Notes: a model not told the origin generated them from the sequence alone. Shown: positions 26,384 through 38,288, counted from the stretch's first letter. The stretch: 64,000 bases of DNA from Chitinophagaceae bacterium BSSC1 (GCA_002256435.1 NKJC01000001.1:186001-250000), one strand, 5' to 3'. Made by a program: numbers and translations.

Positions 26384-27421
26384 ATGCAAGCAAATGCAAG
26401 TGGACTTCCTATGGAACAAACCCCAACAATTGGTACAACAACTAGATTTTTATGGTGGCTATCAACCGCCGAGGGCGAATTATTAGAAAATGCAGTAGTA
26501 GACAGGAACCGATATGCCATTACGGGAATGACAGTACTGGGAACCTGGTTATTTGCCACCCTGGCCTGGACCTATTTCTTTTCTACTGTGGTAGATAGTA
26601 TCTGGGCCTCTATTGGTCTGGGTATTTTTATGGGAGGTATTATTCTAGGAATAGACAGGGCTTTGATCAAGGGAATTACTCGAACCAATAAACTCAAACT
26701 TGTTCCCATTGGATTTAGGGTATTGCTAGCTTTGACCATTGGTTTGTTTATGGCTCAACCAGCCTTACTCTATTTGTTTAACAAAGAAATTCATGTTCAA
26801 ATTTCTTTAGACAATGAACAAAGAAAAAGAAGCAAACTCCAATCCCAAGACAGCGTATATCATTCTTTGAAAGCGCCTCTATTAGAACAAAGGAATCGGT
26901 TACAACAACAATTGTTAGACAAGGACAAAGAAGTATCTGCGGCAAGACAAAGTTTTATTGCAGAGACTGATGGAACTGGAGGAAGTAAAAAAATTGGGTT
27001 AAAAGACATCGCGCAAGCAAAGCAACAAGCTTATTTGAGATTGCAAGCAGATTATGTTCAATTAGAATCAGGTCTTAGACCAAAACTAAATGAGACAGAT
27101 AGTAGCCTCAAACAGATTGACCAAAATATTTTAAAAGAGCAAGCTACTTTTGAAACCCTGCTCAATGATGGATTTATAACACGAATAGAAGCGCTCAATA
27201 ACTTAATCAACAAAAATAGTTCTGTAGCATTTAGATACTATTTGTTGGTATCCATTCTTATGCTCATAGAATTAATGCCGGTGATTGCCAAAACCCTTTT
27301 GCCCTCTGGCACTTATGAGGAGCACGCCAAGTTGCAGGAAGCTTTTGAAATACAGCAATTGCAAAAAAGGTATCAAAAAGTTTCTGATGATGAGGAAGTA
27401 CAATCAGAAAAAAGTCAATAA
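26384..27421 (+). CDS. DUF4407 membrane protein
   Basis: A 345-residue protein from the ATG at 26384 (MQANASGLPMEQ); the frame can be extended to 26276 but a CAATTTTG -7-like box at 26373-26380 favours the shorter form. Four membrane helices are visible: two near residues 45-90, one near 105-130, and one near 285-305. Between helices 3 and 4 is a long charged coiled coil (about 140-275, rich in Gln, Lys, Glu). This is the DUF4407 layout. Function unknown; it may be a cell-envelope scaffold. The nearest genes are yidC (divergent) and a small membrane protein (convergent). Confidence 0.82.
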   Translation: MQANASGLPMEQTPTIGTTTRFLWWLSTAEGELLENAVVDRNRYAITGMTVLGTWLFATLAWTYFFSTVVDSIWASIGLGIFMGGIILGIDRALIKGITRTNKLKLVPIGFRVLLALTIGLFMAQPALLYLFNKEIHVQISLDNEQRKRSKLQSQDSVYHSLKAPLLEQRNRLQQQLLDKDKEVSAARQSFIAETDGTGGSKKIGLKDIAQAKQQAYLRLQADYVQLESGLRPKLNETDSSLKQIDQNILKEQATFETLLNDGFITRIEALNNLINKNSSVAFRYYLLVSILMLIELMPVIAKTLLPSGTYEEHAKLQEAFEIQQLQKRYQKVSDDEEVQSEKSQ

Positions 27422-27428
27422 ATCATTG

Positions 27429-27710
27429 CTATCCAATAACCCTTCTTCTGCCCTGTTTTAAATAGATGATTCCAGCAATCAAAGACATGAAGACAAAGCC
27501 AATAATCCACATGCTCTTTTCAGAAGATGGGATTTTTACAGATGCACTTACCTCTCTAGAAGCGGTGATAATAAAAACCAATAACAACAACAAGGAGATG
27601 ATTAACAAAGTTTCACCACCTTGTCCATGCATGACTTTGAGTACCGCTCCAAGAATGGATACAGCAAGAGATGCGGTATAACTGTAGATGAGTATTTGTT
27701 CCTGTTTCAT
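27429..27710 (-). CDS. Small three-helix membrane protein, GldL-N-terminus-like
   Basis: A 93-residue protein with three membrane segments (about 10-27, 34-50, 66-84) and the sequence SILGAVLKVMHGQGGETLL, which resembles the N-terminal membrane hairpin of the gliding/T9SS protein GldL. It lacks GldL's periplasmic domain, and similar stand-alone proteins exist in the phylum (from memory). It starts one base after the dipeptidyl peptidase stop (TAATATG), so the two are probably co-translated. Confidence 0.75.
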   Translation of the reverse strand: MKQEQILIYSYTASLAVSILGAVLKVMHGQGGETLLIISLLLLLVFIITASREVSASVKIPSSEKSMWIIGFVFMSLIAGIIYLKQGRRRVIG

Positions 27711-27711
27711 A

Positions 27712-29907
27712 TTATTTGGCTCCTCCTGGGCAGTTTCTTTTTAAATAATCCGTGTATAATTGAGACAAGTGATTAAAAGTTCCTGGACCTTCAGAAATAC
27801 TATGAGATCTATTTGGATAGCTCATCATTTGAAATTGCTTTCCATTACGAATAAGTTCATTCACCAGCATTTCCATATTGGAATAATGCACATTATCATC
27901 ACCGGTTCCGTGAATCAATAATAAGTTTCCTTTTAAATTCTTAGCGTGCGTAATAGGGCTTCCTTTAATAAATCCACTCTTGTCTTCTTGAGGCAATCCC
28001 ATATAGCGTTCCTGATACAAATTGTCATAAGAAAACTGGTTAGCTACCCCTGCTACCGCGATGCCCGTTTTGTAAATATCCGGATATTGGAACATCAAAT
28101 TTTGAGTAGCAGAGCCACCACCACTCCAACCCCAAACCGCAATTCTATTGGAATCTACAAATGACCATTTCATAATTTCTTTGGCTGCCATGGCTTGGTC
28201 TCGAATATTTACTTGTCCAATTTTTTGGTAAATAGATTTTCTCCATGCTCTTCCTTTTGGAACTGGCGTACCGCGATTGTCAATAGAGATATAAATATAG
28301 CCGTCTGCAGAAAGATCTCCACGATAGAGATAATTATAACCAACACCGTATTCGTCTTTTACATTTTGGCCCCATGGCTCTGTGTACACGTAAAATAATA
28401 CAGGGTATTTTTTCTTTGGATCAAAATTAGTGGGCTTCACAATCCAAGCATCCATGGTCACGCTATCAGCAGTAGTAATGGTAAAAAACTCCAAACTTGA
28501 TTTGGTTTTGTCTTGTTGACTAATGGCTTCATTTACTTTATCGCCATCGGTTCCAACATGCCCTGCAAGCTTAACCCATTCCGTTGTATTGGGTGTGTAA
28601 TAATTAGAGAATTGGTGTCTGGCATAAACTGCTCCCGGCGCAATTTCATAATTATGGGTTCCTGGTTGATTATCTGGTGTAATCCTTTGTGCAGATCCTG
28701 AACCATCTAATCTGGTTCTATACAAATAACGTTGTGTGGCATTTTCTGGAGAAGCTTCAAAATACAAGTATCCAGATTTTTCATCAATGCATGAGATCTG
28801 CATTACGTCATACTTGCCATTGGTGATGCGTGTCACTGATTTACCATTTCTGCTAATGCGATATAAATGTCTCCATCCGTCTTTTTCACTGGCCCAAATA
28901 AATTCATTTCCATTGTCTAACCAGTCCCAACCACCATAACTATATTTCTCATCCCATAAGGCTAAAATATCTATCCAAGCTTCGTCTTCTTCCTGATATA
29001 TAGAAGTTGATTTTCCAGTCTTTACATCGCAAAGCAAAATAGCAGTTTCATTTTGTTTTCTATTCAAATGCTGTACAATCAATTGACTACTATTAGCAGC
29101 CCATTCCATTCTTGGAACATAGGATTGTAACACAGTATCTGTTGGAATACTCATCCACTTGGTATTAGGATTGCCCAAACTCACTACCCCAATTTTAAAT
29201 GGTGAAGGTGCTGTACCTGCTACTGGATATTCTACGGGAATAGGAAAAGGGTAAATTGAATCGGTATTGTTTACCATTAAATAATCCCTTGTAATCTTGG
29301 CATCCATTTGCCAATACGCAATTTGCTTGCTATCCGGACTCCACCTAAATCCATCTCTACAGAAAAATTCTTCTTCATAAGCCCAATCAAAAGTCCCATT
29401 GATTTTTTTACGATTACCACCCTTGGTCAGTGCTTCTATTTTTCCGCTTGTAAGGTCTTCTGCATAAATATTGTATTCACTTACATAAGCCACTTTGCGA
29501 CTATCTGGTGAGAATTTGGCAAACATCAAAGATGATGCAGGTTTGCCCTTACCCAATTGCTTCATTAAATTGGTATTTAAATCCAATACCCAATAATCAC
29601 CCCTAGTATCATAGCGCCAAACTTTTTTGCTATTGGTATAGATCAACAATTTGGTTTCATCTGCTGAAAAGAAACAATTTCTTGGATTAATGGGTTTCTC
29701 TGCCCCTTGTGGAGTCAACTGTTTTTTGGTGATGATTTTTGTTTTTTTACTGCTACTTAAATCAGTATAAAAAATCTCACCAGCATCTATGGCATAATAA
29801 CCGTTTCCTTTGGGTGTCCATTTAATACCCTGTGGGGGCTGAGCTGCCAAATGCAGGAAAATGAATGATAAGAAAAGGATAACCGTTAATTGCTTAGCAT
29901 ATTTCAT
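27712..29907 (-). CDS. Dipeptidyl peptidase IV (peptidase family S9B)
   Basis: An exported serine peptidase that removes X-Pro or X-Ala dipeptides from peptides in the periplasm. The 731-residue protein has a signal peptide (residues 1-22), an eight-bladed propeller domain including DWAYEEEFF with the paired glutamates that bind the substrate N-terminus, and an alpha/beta hydrolase domain from about 480. The catalytic triad is visible: Ser595 in GWSGGG, Asp in HGTGDDNVHY and His in PNRSHSISEG. It is upstream of, and coupled to, the small membrane protein. Confidence 0.95.
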   Translation of the reverse strand: MKYAKQLTVILFLSFIFLHLAAQPPQGIKWTPKGNGYYAIDAGEIFYTDLSSSKKTKIITKKQLTPQGAEKPINPRNCFFSADETKLLIYTNSKKVWRYDTRGDYWVLDLNTNLMKQLGKGKPASSLMFAKFSPDSRKVAYVSEYNIYAEDLTSGKIEALTKGGNRKKINGTFDWAYEEEFFCRDGFRWSPDSKQIAYWQMDAKITRDYLMVNNTDSIYPFPIPVEYPVAGTAPSPFKIGVVSLGNPNTKWMSIPTDTVLQSYVPRMEWAANSSQLIVQHLNRKQNETAILLCDVKTGKSTSIYQEEDEAWIDILALWDEKYSYGGWDWLDNGNEFIWASEKDGWRHLYRISRNGKSVTRITNGKYDVMQISCIDEKSGYLYFEASPENATQRYLYRTRLDGSGSAQRITPDNQPGTHNYEIAPGAVYARHQFSNYYTPNTTEWVKLAGHVGTDGDKVNEAISQQDKTKSSLEFFTITTADSVTMDAWIVKPTNFDPKKKYPVLFYVYTEPWGQNVKDEYGVGYNYLYRGDLSADGYIYISIDNRGTPVPKGRAWRKSIYQKIGQVNIRDQAMAAKEIMKWSFVDSNRIAVWGWSGGGSATQNLMFQYPDIYKTGIAVAGVANQFSYDNLYQERYMGLPQEDKSGFIKGSPITHAKNLKGNLLLIHGTGDDNVHYSNMEMLVNELIRNGKQFQMMSYPNRSHSISEGPGTFNHLSQLYTDYLKRNCPGGAK

Positions 29908-29983
29908 GGAGCTGGAATTTGAAAACTAAAATTACAAACTTAATTCTTAGTTAAGTTAACCAAAAAAAAGGCCTATAAACGAA

Positions 29984-30008
29984 AACATCCCGGATAAACC
30001 GAGATGTT
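29984..30008 (-). terminator. Probable terminator after pyrG
   Basis: Imperfect hairpin AACATC/GATGTT with inner CGG/CCG, followed on the minus strand by TTTTCG and, 15 bases on, by eight T. Confidence 0.55.
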
Positions 30009-30031
30009 ACTGTAAAAAGATTTTATACCTT

Positions 30032-31711
<1,680 letters not shown>

Positions 31712-31882
31712 CTATTTTTTAATGAAAGCCACACTAAATGGCCACGCCTCACTTTCTTGACTCTTCGGAGCCGATTTTGAAAAAACAAAATAGTACTTAC
31801 AGGCCCTCCTGCAGTTGCCATATGAATTGTTCAGTAAATTGACCTAGGGAAATAATGTTGACTAAAATTCTCAGCGGTCATA

Positions 31883-31890
31883 CAAAACTA
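31883..31890 (-). promoter_or_regulatory. Possible -7 box of pyrG
   Basis: TAGTTTTG on the minus strand matches TAnnTTTG. It is the best match in the region, but no nearer alternative can be excluded. Confidence 0.4.
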
Positions 31891-31992
31891 AGCCAAAAAA
31901 ACCGTTGAAAAAAAATACCTGAAGCAAAACAACCATCCCCTGAGCAGAAGTGTTAATTTGAAGTGCAAATCTTTCCCGTAAAAAATCACATT

Positions 31993-32868
31993 ATGAAAAA
32001 AATCCTTTTTTTAACCTTGGCGGCTTTCACCACAGCTAGCTTTCTAGGTTATCGTTACAAAGCGCCTGAACCGCAAATACTTAGTCCTGAATGCTATATC
32101 AGCTGTTATAACGCCGATATCAGAGACCAATTCAGAGAAGAAGCCAATACCATGGCATTTGCCAACCTACACCCCAAACCCCTTCCTTTTCATTTGGAAG
32201 ACGCTATGGGCAAGTCTGTTAGTTTCAAAGCTGCCGATGGTTCTACCGCTATGGGTTATGAAATTAAAGCAAAGAAAAAATCAGACAAATGGGTTTTTGT
32301 GATCCAAGAATGGTGGGGTTTGAATGATTATATTAAAAGAGAATCAGACAATCTATATAAAGAGCTTGGCGATGTAAACGTGTTGGCCCTTGATTTGTAT
32401 GATGGCAAAGTAGCCGCTACCCCAGATTCTGCCATGAAACTGGTACAAGCTGCCAAAACCGATAGGTTAGAAAACATTATCAAAGGCGCATTGGACTATT
32501 CTGGTTCTAAAGCCAAAATCTATACCATTGGTTGGTGCTTTGGTGGTATGTGGAGTTTGCAAACTGCTTTATTAGCAGGCAAACAAGCTGCAGGCTGTGT
32601 TATGTATTATGGTAGACCAGAAAATAACCTTGAAAAGCTCAAAGGGCTTAATTGCGATGTGATTGGATTCTTTGGCAACAAAGACCGTAGCCCTTCACCA
32701 GAAATTGTGACCAAATTTGAACAGGATATGGCTAGTTTGGGTAAAAAATTAACTACCAATAAATACGAAGCAGGTCATGGTTTTGCTAATCCTTCTAACC
32801 CTTCTTTCAACAAAGAAGCAACAGAAGATGCCCACGCTAAAGCGATAGCATTTTTGAAAGCGCACTAA
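31993..32868 (+). CDS. Exported dienelactone hydrolase family protein
   Basis: A 291-residue protein from the ATG at 31993, giving a clean signal peptide (MKKILFLTLAAFTTASFLG). The alpha/beta hydrolase domain has QEWWGLNDYIKRESDN, where the family has EWWGLN, and a full Cys-Asp-His triad: Cys182 in GWCFGG, Asp231 in GNKDRS and His262 in AGHGFANP. The substrate is unknown; members act on dienelactones and other esters. A strong terminator follows. Confidence 0.92.
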   Translation: MKKILFLTLAAFTTASFLGYRYKAPEPQILSPECYISCYNADIRDQFREEANTMAFANLHPKPLPFHLEDAMGKSVSFKAADGSTAMGYEIKAKKKSDKWVFVIQEWWGLNDYIKRESDNLYKELGDVNVLALDLYDGKVAATPDSAMKLVQAAKTDRLENIIKGALDYSGSKAKIYTIGWCFGGMWSLQTALLAGKQAAGCVMYYGRPENNLEKLKGLNCDVIGFFGNKDRSPSPEIVTKFEQDMASLGKKLTTNKYEAGHGFANPSNPSFNKEATEDAHAKAIAFLKAH

Positions 32869-32890
32869 TTAATTGTCTCCAATAACAAAG

Positions 32891-32921
32891 AAGCCGGACC
32901 GATCATATCGGCCCGGCTTTT
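32891..32921 (+). terminator. Terminator after the dienelactone hydrolase gene
   Basis: Long hairpin AGCCGG-ACCGAT-CAT-ATCGGC-CCGGCT followed by TTTTT. Confidence 0.92.
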
Positions 32922-32948
32922 TAATATCAAATATTTTCTTCCTCAACA

Positions 32949-33135
32949 TTCTTCACTCTTCACTTTCCTCTTCACTTTCCTCTTCACTCTTATCTCTTCA
33001 CTTTCTTCCTTCCTCTCATTCTTCACTCTTCACTTTCTTCCTCTTCACTCTTATCTCTTCACTTTCTTCCTTCCTCTCACTCTTCACTCTTCACTCTTCA
33101 CTTTCTTCCTCTTCACTTTCTTCTTCCTCTTCACT
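32949..33135. repeat. Pyrimidine-rich tandem repeat, CTTCACT-type
   Basis: About 187 bases contain almost only C and T on the plus strand, broken by the A of a recurrent heptamer CTTCACT. A longer unit of 61 bases starting at 32979 repeats at 33040; the second copy gains one extra heptamer. It lies between convergent genes and ends 5 bases before the proC stop. No protein is likely to be made from it. Confidence 0.9.
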
Positions 33136-33140
33136 AAAAT

Positions 33141-33941
33141 TTACATATCACTCAGAATCTTCTTATAACTGGTAACAATCCCTTTTATTAGTGAAGAACT
33201 AAAACCTTGATGCTCCATTTCATTTAAACCAGCAATAGTACAACCCTTGGGTGTAGTTACTTTATCTATTTCCTGTTCTGGATGTGTATTTTTTTGCAGT
33301 AATAATTCTGCTGCACCTTTCACGGTTTGTGCTGCTATTAGGGAAGCTACTTTTGCACTAAATCCAATCTCAATCCCTCCTTGAATATTGGCTCGAATAT
33401 AGCGCATGGCATATGCGGTTCCACAGGCACCTAGCACCGTTGCGGCATCCATGAGTTTTTCTTCAATAAAAACAGATTTACCCAATTGGTTAAATACTTC
33501 ACTTACAAAAGCATTTTGCGCATCGGTTGCATTACTTGCACAAATACAAGTCATACTTTCCTGAATGGCAATAGCGGTATTTGGCATGGCCCTAAATAAA
33601 GGAAATGATGCTCCAATTATCTCTTGAATATCTTTGATCCAAACCCCTGTTACCACACTTACTATAGCATGTTGGTCTTTGTTCAGCACCGGTTGTATTT
33701 GTTGTAATACTTCTTTGATCTGAAAAGGCTTGATAGCAAGGATTACCCATTGGGCATTGGATACTGCGCTCAAGTTATCACTGGTAATTTTCACACCTTT
33801 TTCTTCTAAGTGTTTAATGGTTTCCAGATTGCGCTTTGTAACGGTTAATTGCTCGGGCAAAACAAAACCACTATTGATCAAACCCTCTGCAATGGCAGAA
33901 CCCAGATTCCCTCCTCCAATAATGGCTATTTGCTGCTTCAT
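33141..33941 (-). CDS. proC: Pyrroline-5-carboxylate reductase
   Basis: It makes proline from pyrroline-5-carboxylate with NADPH or NADH. The 266-residue protein has the Rossmann motif IIGGGNLGSAIAEGL, the family segment FRAMPNTAIAIQESM and the C-terminal dimer region with VTTPKGCTIAGL (the PROSITE-like block). It lies 16 bases after hldD and is the last gene of the purL-hldD-proC run. Confidence 0.96.
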   Translation of the reverse strand: MKQQIAIIGGGNLGSAIAEGLINSGFVLPEQLTVTKRNLETIKHLEEKGVKITSDNLSAVSNAQWVILAIKPFQIKEVLQQIQPVLNKDQHAIVSVVTGVWIKDIQEIIGASFPLFRAMPNTAIAIQESMTCICASNATDAQNAFVSEVFNQLGKSVFIEEKLMDAATVLGACGTAYAMRYIRANIQGGIEIGFSAKVASLIAAQTVKGAAELLLQKNTHPEQEIDKVTTPKGCTIAGLNEMEHQGFSSSLIKGIVTSYKKILSDM

Positions 33942-33957
33942 GTTTAAAAATCTATAC

Positions 33958-34959
33958 TTAGTAATAAATCAATTCTTTCAAATAATTTCTGACATAATCG
34001 TCCACTCCGTTTTCTAAACTGTAAAACGGTTTGTCATAACCAGCATCGCGCAGCTTCTGCATATCTGCCTCAGTAAAATACTGGTACTTGTCTCTAATGT
34101 CTAGGGGCATGTCTATAAAAACAATATTTGGCTCCAAGTCTAAGCCTTTAAAACTGGCAATGGCCAAGTCTTGAAAACTTCTAGCTATGCCAGTTCCAAG
34201 ATTGTATAGTCCACTCTTGGCTGCACCCCAGTGCTGATCTACCATTAAATGTGACATCCAACCAATTACTTCTAGCAAGTCTTTTACATAAATAAAATCG
34301 CGCAGCTGTTGACCGTCTTGAAAATCTGGGCGATGGCTTTTGAATAATTTAACCTGTCCGTTTTCGCGAATCTGTTTTACAGAATGCCAAATTACACTGG
34401 CCATTCTACCCTTATGGTATTCATTGGGACCATAAACATTGAAGAACTTTAAACCTGCCCATGAAGGCGGGGCAATTGATTGTAACAATGCCCATTTGTC
34501 AAATTCATTTTTACTAATCCCATAAGGATTTAGTGGCTTCAACTGGTCTACAATGGCATGAACATCTTTATAACCCAAAGCACCATCTCCATAAGTGGCT
34601 GCAGAAGAAGCATAGACCAATGGAATCTTTTCTTTCACGCACAAATGCCAAATCTCTTGTGAATACACCAGGTTTAATTCCTCATGAATGGCATAGTTAA
34701 ATTCTGTGGTATCTGTTCTGGCACCCAAATGAATGATGAGATCAATCTTTGGTTGATGTTCGTTAACCCAATCAAAAAATGATTGTCTTTCTACCAAATG
34801 GGCATAGGCTGTTTTTTCCCAATTGGGTCTTTTTGCTTCAACCCCAAAATCATCCACCAAAATCAAGTTTCTAAACCCTTGACCATTCAGCCAAGACACC
34901 ATGCAACTACCAATAAATCCGGCAGCGCCTGTTACTACAATGCTGGCTGATGTTTCCAT
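33958..34959 (-). CDS. hldD: ADP-L-glycero-D-manno-heptose 6-epimerase
   Basis: It epimerises ADP-D-glycero-D-manno-heptose, the last step in making the heptose precursor of lipopolysaccharide core. The 333-residue extended SDR protein has GAAGFIGSCMV, SSAATYGDG and the catalytic tyrosine/lysine pair YGISK. The sequence NVYGPNEYHKGRMASV is typical of HldD and separates it from other epimerases. Its ATG is one base after the purL stop (TAATATG), which suggests coupling. Confidence 0.92.
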   Translation of the reverse strand: METSASIVVTGAAGFIGSCMVSWLNGQGFRNLILVDDFGVEAKRPNWEKTAYAHLVERQSFFDWVNEHQPKIDLIIHLGARTDTTEFNYAIHEELNLVYSQEIWHLCVKEKIPLVYASSAATYGDGALGYKDVHAIVDQLKPLNPYGISKNEFDKWALLQSIAPPSWAGLKFFNVYGPNEYHKGRMASVIWHSVKQIRENGQVKLFKSHRPDFQDGQQLRDFIYVKDLLEVIGWMSHLMVDQHWGAAKSGLYNLGTGIARSFQDLAIASFKGLDLEPNIVFIDMPLDIRDKYQYFTEADMQKLRDAGYDKPFYSLENGVDDYVRNYLKELIYY

Positions 34960-34960
34960 A

Positions 34961-37165
34961 TTAGCTTAGGCGTTTTTCAATAGCCGTATCGTATTTGTTT
35001 TTCCAATCTGTGATACTACCCCAACTACTACCATTCACGGTAATTTGTCCTGTGCTAACCTGACCCAAATCAGTGACAGTAATAGCAGCAGCTTCAGCAG
35101 CTTGTTTAAATGCAGCTAGGTTTGCAGCCTTAACAGAAACAACTACCCTACTCTGTGCTTCACCAAACCAGAATGCGTCTTTTCTCATGCCTTCCACAGC
35201 ATTTACTTCAAATCCAAGGTTGGAATAGAAGCCGCTTTCTAATAAGGTAATGGCCAATCCACCTTCACTAATATCGTGCGCACTTTGAATCAATTTATTT
35301 TTAATCAAGTTTGACACTAAGGATTGAACAGCATATTCATCTTCCAAATTAAAATGTGGTGCTGGTGAAAATTCTACTGCTTTTAGTTTGTGCAAGTATT
35401 CAGAAGAAGCAATGTCATTTTGTTGTTGACCTACTAAGAAAATATGATCACCTGCTTCTTTAAAATTCAGTGTCATCCTTGTATTAAAATCATCCAAGAT
35501 TCCCACCATACCAATGGTTGGAGTTGGATATACTGGACCATCTGGATTTTGGTTGTAGAAACTTACGTTACCACCTGTAACGGGGGTATTGAATTTTTTA
35601 CAAGCATCACCCATACCAGTTACGGCTTTTACAAACTGATAATAAACTTCTGGATCATAAGGATTACCAAAATTCAAACAATTGGTTACTCCAATGGGCT
35701 CTCCCCCACTGCACACAATATTTCTAGCAGCTTCTGCTACAGCTATCATACCACCAACATAAGGATCAGCAAACACATATTTACTATTACAATCAACCGT
35801 AATAGCCAATGCTTTTCCTGTACCTTTTGCTAGAACAACTGAAGCATCACTTGGAGCATTGGTAGAAGTATTACCAGCACCTACCATGCTATCGTATTGG
35901 GTGTAGACCCAACGCTTAGAAGCAATATTGGGTATTTGAATTAATTGCTCCGCAGTAGCTTTTAAGTCATCTGTATCAGCAATACTATCTTGTTTAAATC
36001 CTTTGATTTTTTCAAAGTATTTGGGCTCTGTGTATTCTCTGGTATATTGTGGAGCACCACCGCCCAAGACTAATTCATAGGCTGGAATTTCTGCTTCTAA
36101 TACGCCGTGCATGTAGAATTTCAATAAACCATCATCGGTTACTTCTCCAATTTTAGAGCAGCTCAAATCCCATTTATCAAATACAGCCAAAACTGCTTCT
36201 TCCTTGCCTTTTTCAACTACAATTAGCATACGCTCCTGGCTCTCGCTCAAGAGCAATTCCCAAGCCTTCATATTTTGTTGACGGGTTGGAACCTTGTCCA
36301 AATCAATACGCATACCCACTCCACCTTTTGCACTCATTTCTGCAGTAGAACAAATAATTCCGGCTGCACCCATGTCTTGCATACCAATGACTGCATTGGT
36401 ATCAATTACTTCTAGACAAGCTTCTAATAATTTTTTCTCTTGGAAAGGATCACCCACCTGAACGGCTGGTAATTCTTCTGTACTTTCTGCAGTAATTTCT
36501 GCAGATGCAAAACTAGCACCACCAATGCCATCTTTACCAGTAGCAGAACCCACAAAATAAACGGGGTTACCAATTCCAGCTGCCGTTGCGCTAATCATTT
36601 TATTTGACTGCATAATACCTACGCTCATGGCATTCACCAAGGGGTTGGTATGATAACAGTCTTCAAAATACACTTCACCACCAACGGTTGGTACACCAAA
36701 GCAGTTGCCGTAGTGTCCAATACCATGAACCACGCCTGCCAATAAACGCTTGGTCTTAGGGTCATCAATATTACCAAAACGCAAACTATTCAAAGACGCA
36801 ATGGGTCTGGCACCCATGGTAAAAATATCGCGTTGAATACCACCAACACCGGTTGCAGCCCCTTGAAAAGGTTCAATAGCACTAGGGTGGTTATGACTTT
36901 CAATTTTGAATACAACACCAAAACCATTTCCCATATCCATCAACCCTGCATTCTCTTCACCAGCTGCTACCAGCATCCTTCCTCCATCACGGGGCAAGGT
37001 TTTCAACCATTTGATACTATTCTTATAACTGCAGTGTTCACTCCACATACCACTGAAAGCGCAGAGCTCAGTGAAATTGGGTGTTCTACCCAGTTTTTCC
37101 TTTATCAACTCAAATTCTGCTTCGGTAATGCGAAGCTGTTGGGCGGTTTTAGCTGTGATTTCCAT
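34961..37165 (-). CDS. purL: Phosphoribosylformylglycinamidine synthase, PurL subunit
   Basis: It carries out the ATP-dependent fourth step of purine synthesis with PurQ and PurS. I chose the ATG at 37163-37165 (734 residues, [18 protein letters not shown]), because a TACCTTCG -7-like box lies just upstream at 37172-37179. It is the small, stand-alone PurL without glutaminase domain. Motifs are [30 protein letters not shown] (catalytic His) and [10 protein letters not shown]. purQ and purS are not in the window. Confidence 0.96.
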   Translation of the reverse strand: MEITAKTAQQLRITEAEFELIKEKLGRTPNFTELCAFSGMWSEHCSYKNSIKWLKTLPRDGGRMLVAAGEENAGLMDMGNGFGVVFKIESHNHPSAIEPFQGAATGVGGIQRDIFTMGARPIASLNSLRFGNIDDPKTKRLLAGVVHGIGHYGNCFGVPTVGGEVYFEDCYHTNPLVNAMSVGIMQSNKMISATAAGIGNPVYFVGSATGKDGIGGASFASAEITAESTEELPAVQVGDPFQEKKLLEACLEVIDTNAVIGMQDMGAAGIICSTAEMSAKGGVGMRIDLDKVPTRQQNMKAWELLLSESQERMLIVVEKGKEEAVLAVFDKWDLSCSKIGEVTDDGLLKFYMHGVLEAEIPAYELVLGGGAPQYTREYTEPKYFEKIKGFKQDSIADTDDLKATAEQLIQIPNIASKRWVYTQYDSMVGAGNTSTNAPSDASVVLAKGTGKALAITVDCNSKYVFADPYVGGMIAVAEAARNIVCSGGEPIGVTNCLNFGNPYDPEVYYQFVKAVTGMGDACKKFNTPVTGGNVSFYNQNPDGPVYPTPTIGMVGILDDFNTRMTLNFKEAGDHIFLVGQQQNDIASSEYLHKLKAVEFSPAPHFNLEDEYAVQSLVSNLIKNKLIQSAHDISEGGLAITLLESGFYSNLGFEVNAVEGMRKDAFWFGEAQSRVVVSVKAANLAAFKQAAEAAAITVTDLGQVSTGQITVNGSSWGSITDWKNKYDTAIEKRLS

Positions 37166-37204
37166 ACTGCGCGAAGGTAAGAAAGTACCGCAATGAGGCA
37201 AGAC

Positions 37205-37930
37205 TTATTCTGATTTTACTACCCTTCCACTTCCAGCTGTCTTTTTTTGGATGCTTTCAGGAGCTCCTTTATAATGAACATCGCCACTGCCACTAATGCT
37301 CGCGTCAATTGATTTATTGGCAAAAACCTTCACGCTTCCACTACCACTAATTCTTGCAGTTACTTCATTGGTATATAAGCTATAAGCATCCACCGTACCA
37401 CTTCCACTAATACTTGTTAAAAGTGTTTCTGCTTTCCCGGAAACTTGAATTTTACCACTCCCAGCAATACTACAATCAACAGATTTGGCATTGTTGATCT
37501 CTAGTTTAATGTTACCAGAACCAGAGACTGCCAAACTCAATTTGCTATCATTACTAAAATTGCCCTTTCCAATCATATCACCACTGCCAGAAAGATACAC
37601 TCCGGTAAGCGAAGGAAGGATCACATAGACTACAATTTTGTTCTTTGAACGGATATTGACATTTTTCTTACTGCGGATATTTAATTTTCCATCTTCTATC
37701 TTGGTTTCTATATAAGGAAGCAAGTTCTCATCGCCTTCTACCTGGATACTATTTTCGGATCCATATGCCATCATTACATCCCAAGATCCGGACGATGCAA
37801 CTTTTGTAAAGGTTCCAGCTGGTCTGTTTTCTTTCTTCAACTGACCATTTCCTTCAATTTTTTCCCATCCCCATTGGGCATTTGCTTGGATTCCAATTAA
37901 TAAACAGGCGGCGATTAAGATTTTAGTCAT
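37205..37930 (-). CDS. DUF2807 (GIN domain) exported protein
   Basis: A 241-residue protein with a signal peptide (MTKILIAACLLIGIQANAQ). The mature part is a right-handed beta-helix predicted from repeated SGSG turns at roughly 20-residue steps (LSGSGDM, VSGSGNI, IAGSGKI, ISGSGTV, ISGSGSV, ISGSGDV). This is the DUF2807 family, common in Bacteroidota envelopes, function unknown. It lies just downstream of nothing on its strand and upstream of purL by 40 bases. Confidence 0.9.
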   Translation of the reverse strand: MTKILIAACLLIGIQANAQWGWEKIEGNGQLKKENRPAGTFTKVASSGSWDVMMAYGSENSIQVEGDENLLPYIETKIEDGKLNIRSKKNVNIRSKNKIVVYVILPSLTGVYLSGSGDMIGKGNFSNDSKLSLAVSGSGNIKLEINNAKSVDCSIAGSGKIQVSGKAETLLTSISGSGTVDAYSLYTNEVTARISGSGSVKVFANKSIDASISGSGDVHYKGAPESIQKKTAGSGRVVKSE

Positions 37931-38288
37931 TTTGTTTCTTTTTGGTTGTTTAACCTGATACGGTTCAATGAAAAAAATGTTACAGCCACAATATTTTAGA
38001 TTTTCTGCCGTTCAAAATTTTCAAATTCAACATAAATTATATTTAATAAAATTTTTATGGCTTAAACATTATGATTTTAAATTATTATATTTACTATACT
38101 TTAATAATTATTAATCAATAATATAAGTGGGATATTTGCTAATAATTAGGGGTAAGTAAAGATTATATTTACTAATTTTTATATCTATTGATTTTCCAAG
38201 ATTTTGCGTCTTTTTTTGTGTTTTTTTAAATCATCTGACATTTTTTTTAATTGATTCACGTATTTTCGTGTCACAAAATCAATAAAAT
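37931..38288. other. AT-rich regulatory region upstream of glutamine synthetase
   Basis: No gene is seen. The stretch is far more AT-rich than its surroundings from about 38020. It has a 13-base direct repeat ATTATATTTACTA at 38094-38106 and 38162-38174, and an inverted repeat CACG-TATTTT-CGTG at 38257-38270 that overlaps a -7-like TATTTTCG (38261-38268) about 20 bases before the start codon. This looks like a nitrogen-control region (inference). Confidence 0.5.

Noticed and set aside
27429..27710. Gliding motility gene gldL
   Set aside because: Only the membrane hairpin resembles GldL; the periplasmic domain and the neighbours gldK, gldM and gldN are missing.
32873..33175. Plus-strand open frame of 100 codons rich in Ser, Leu and Phe over the pyrimidine repeat
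   Set aside because: The composition follows directly from the CTTCACT repeat, there is no start signal, it begins inside the terminator region and it runs into proC antisense.
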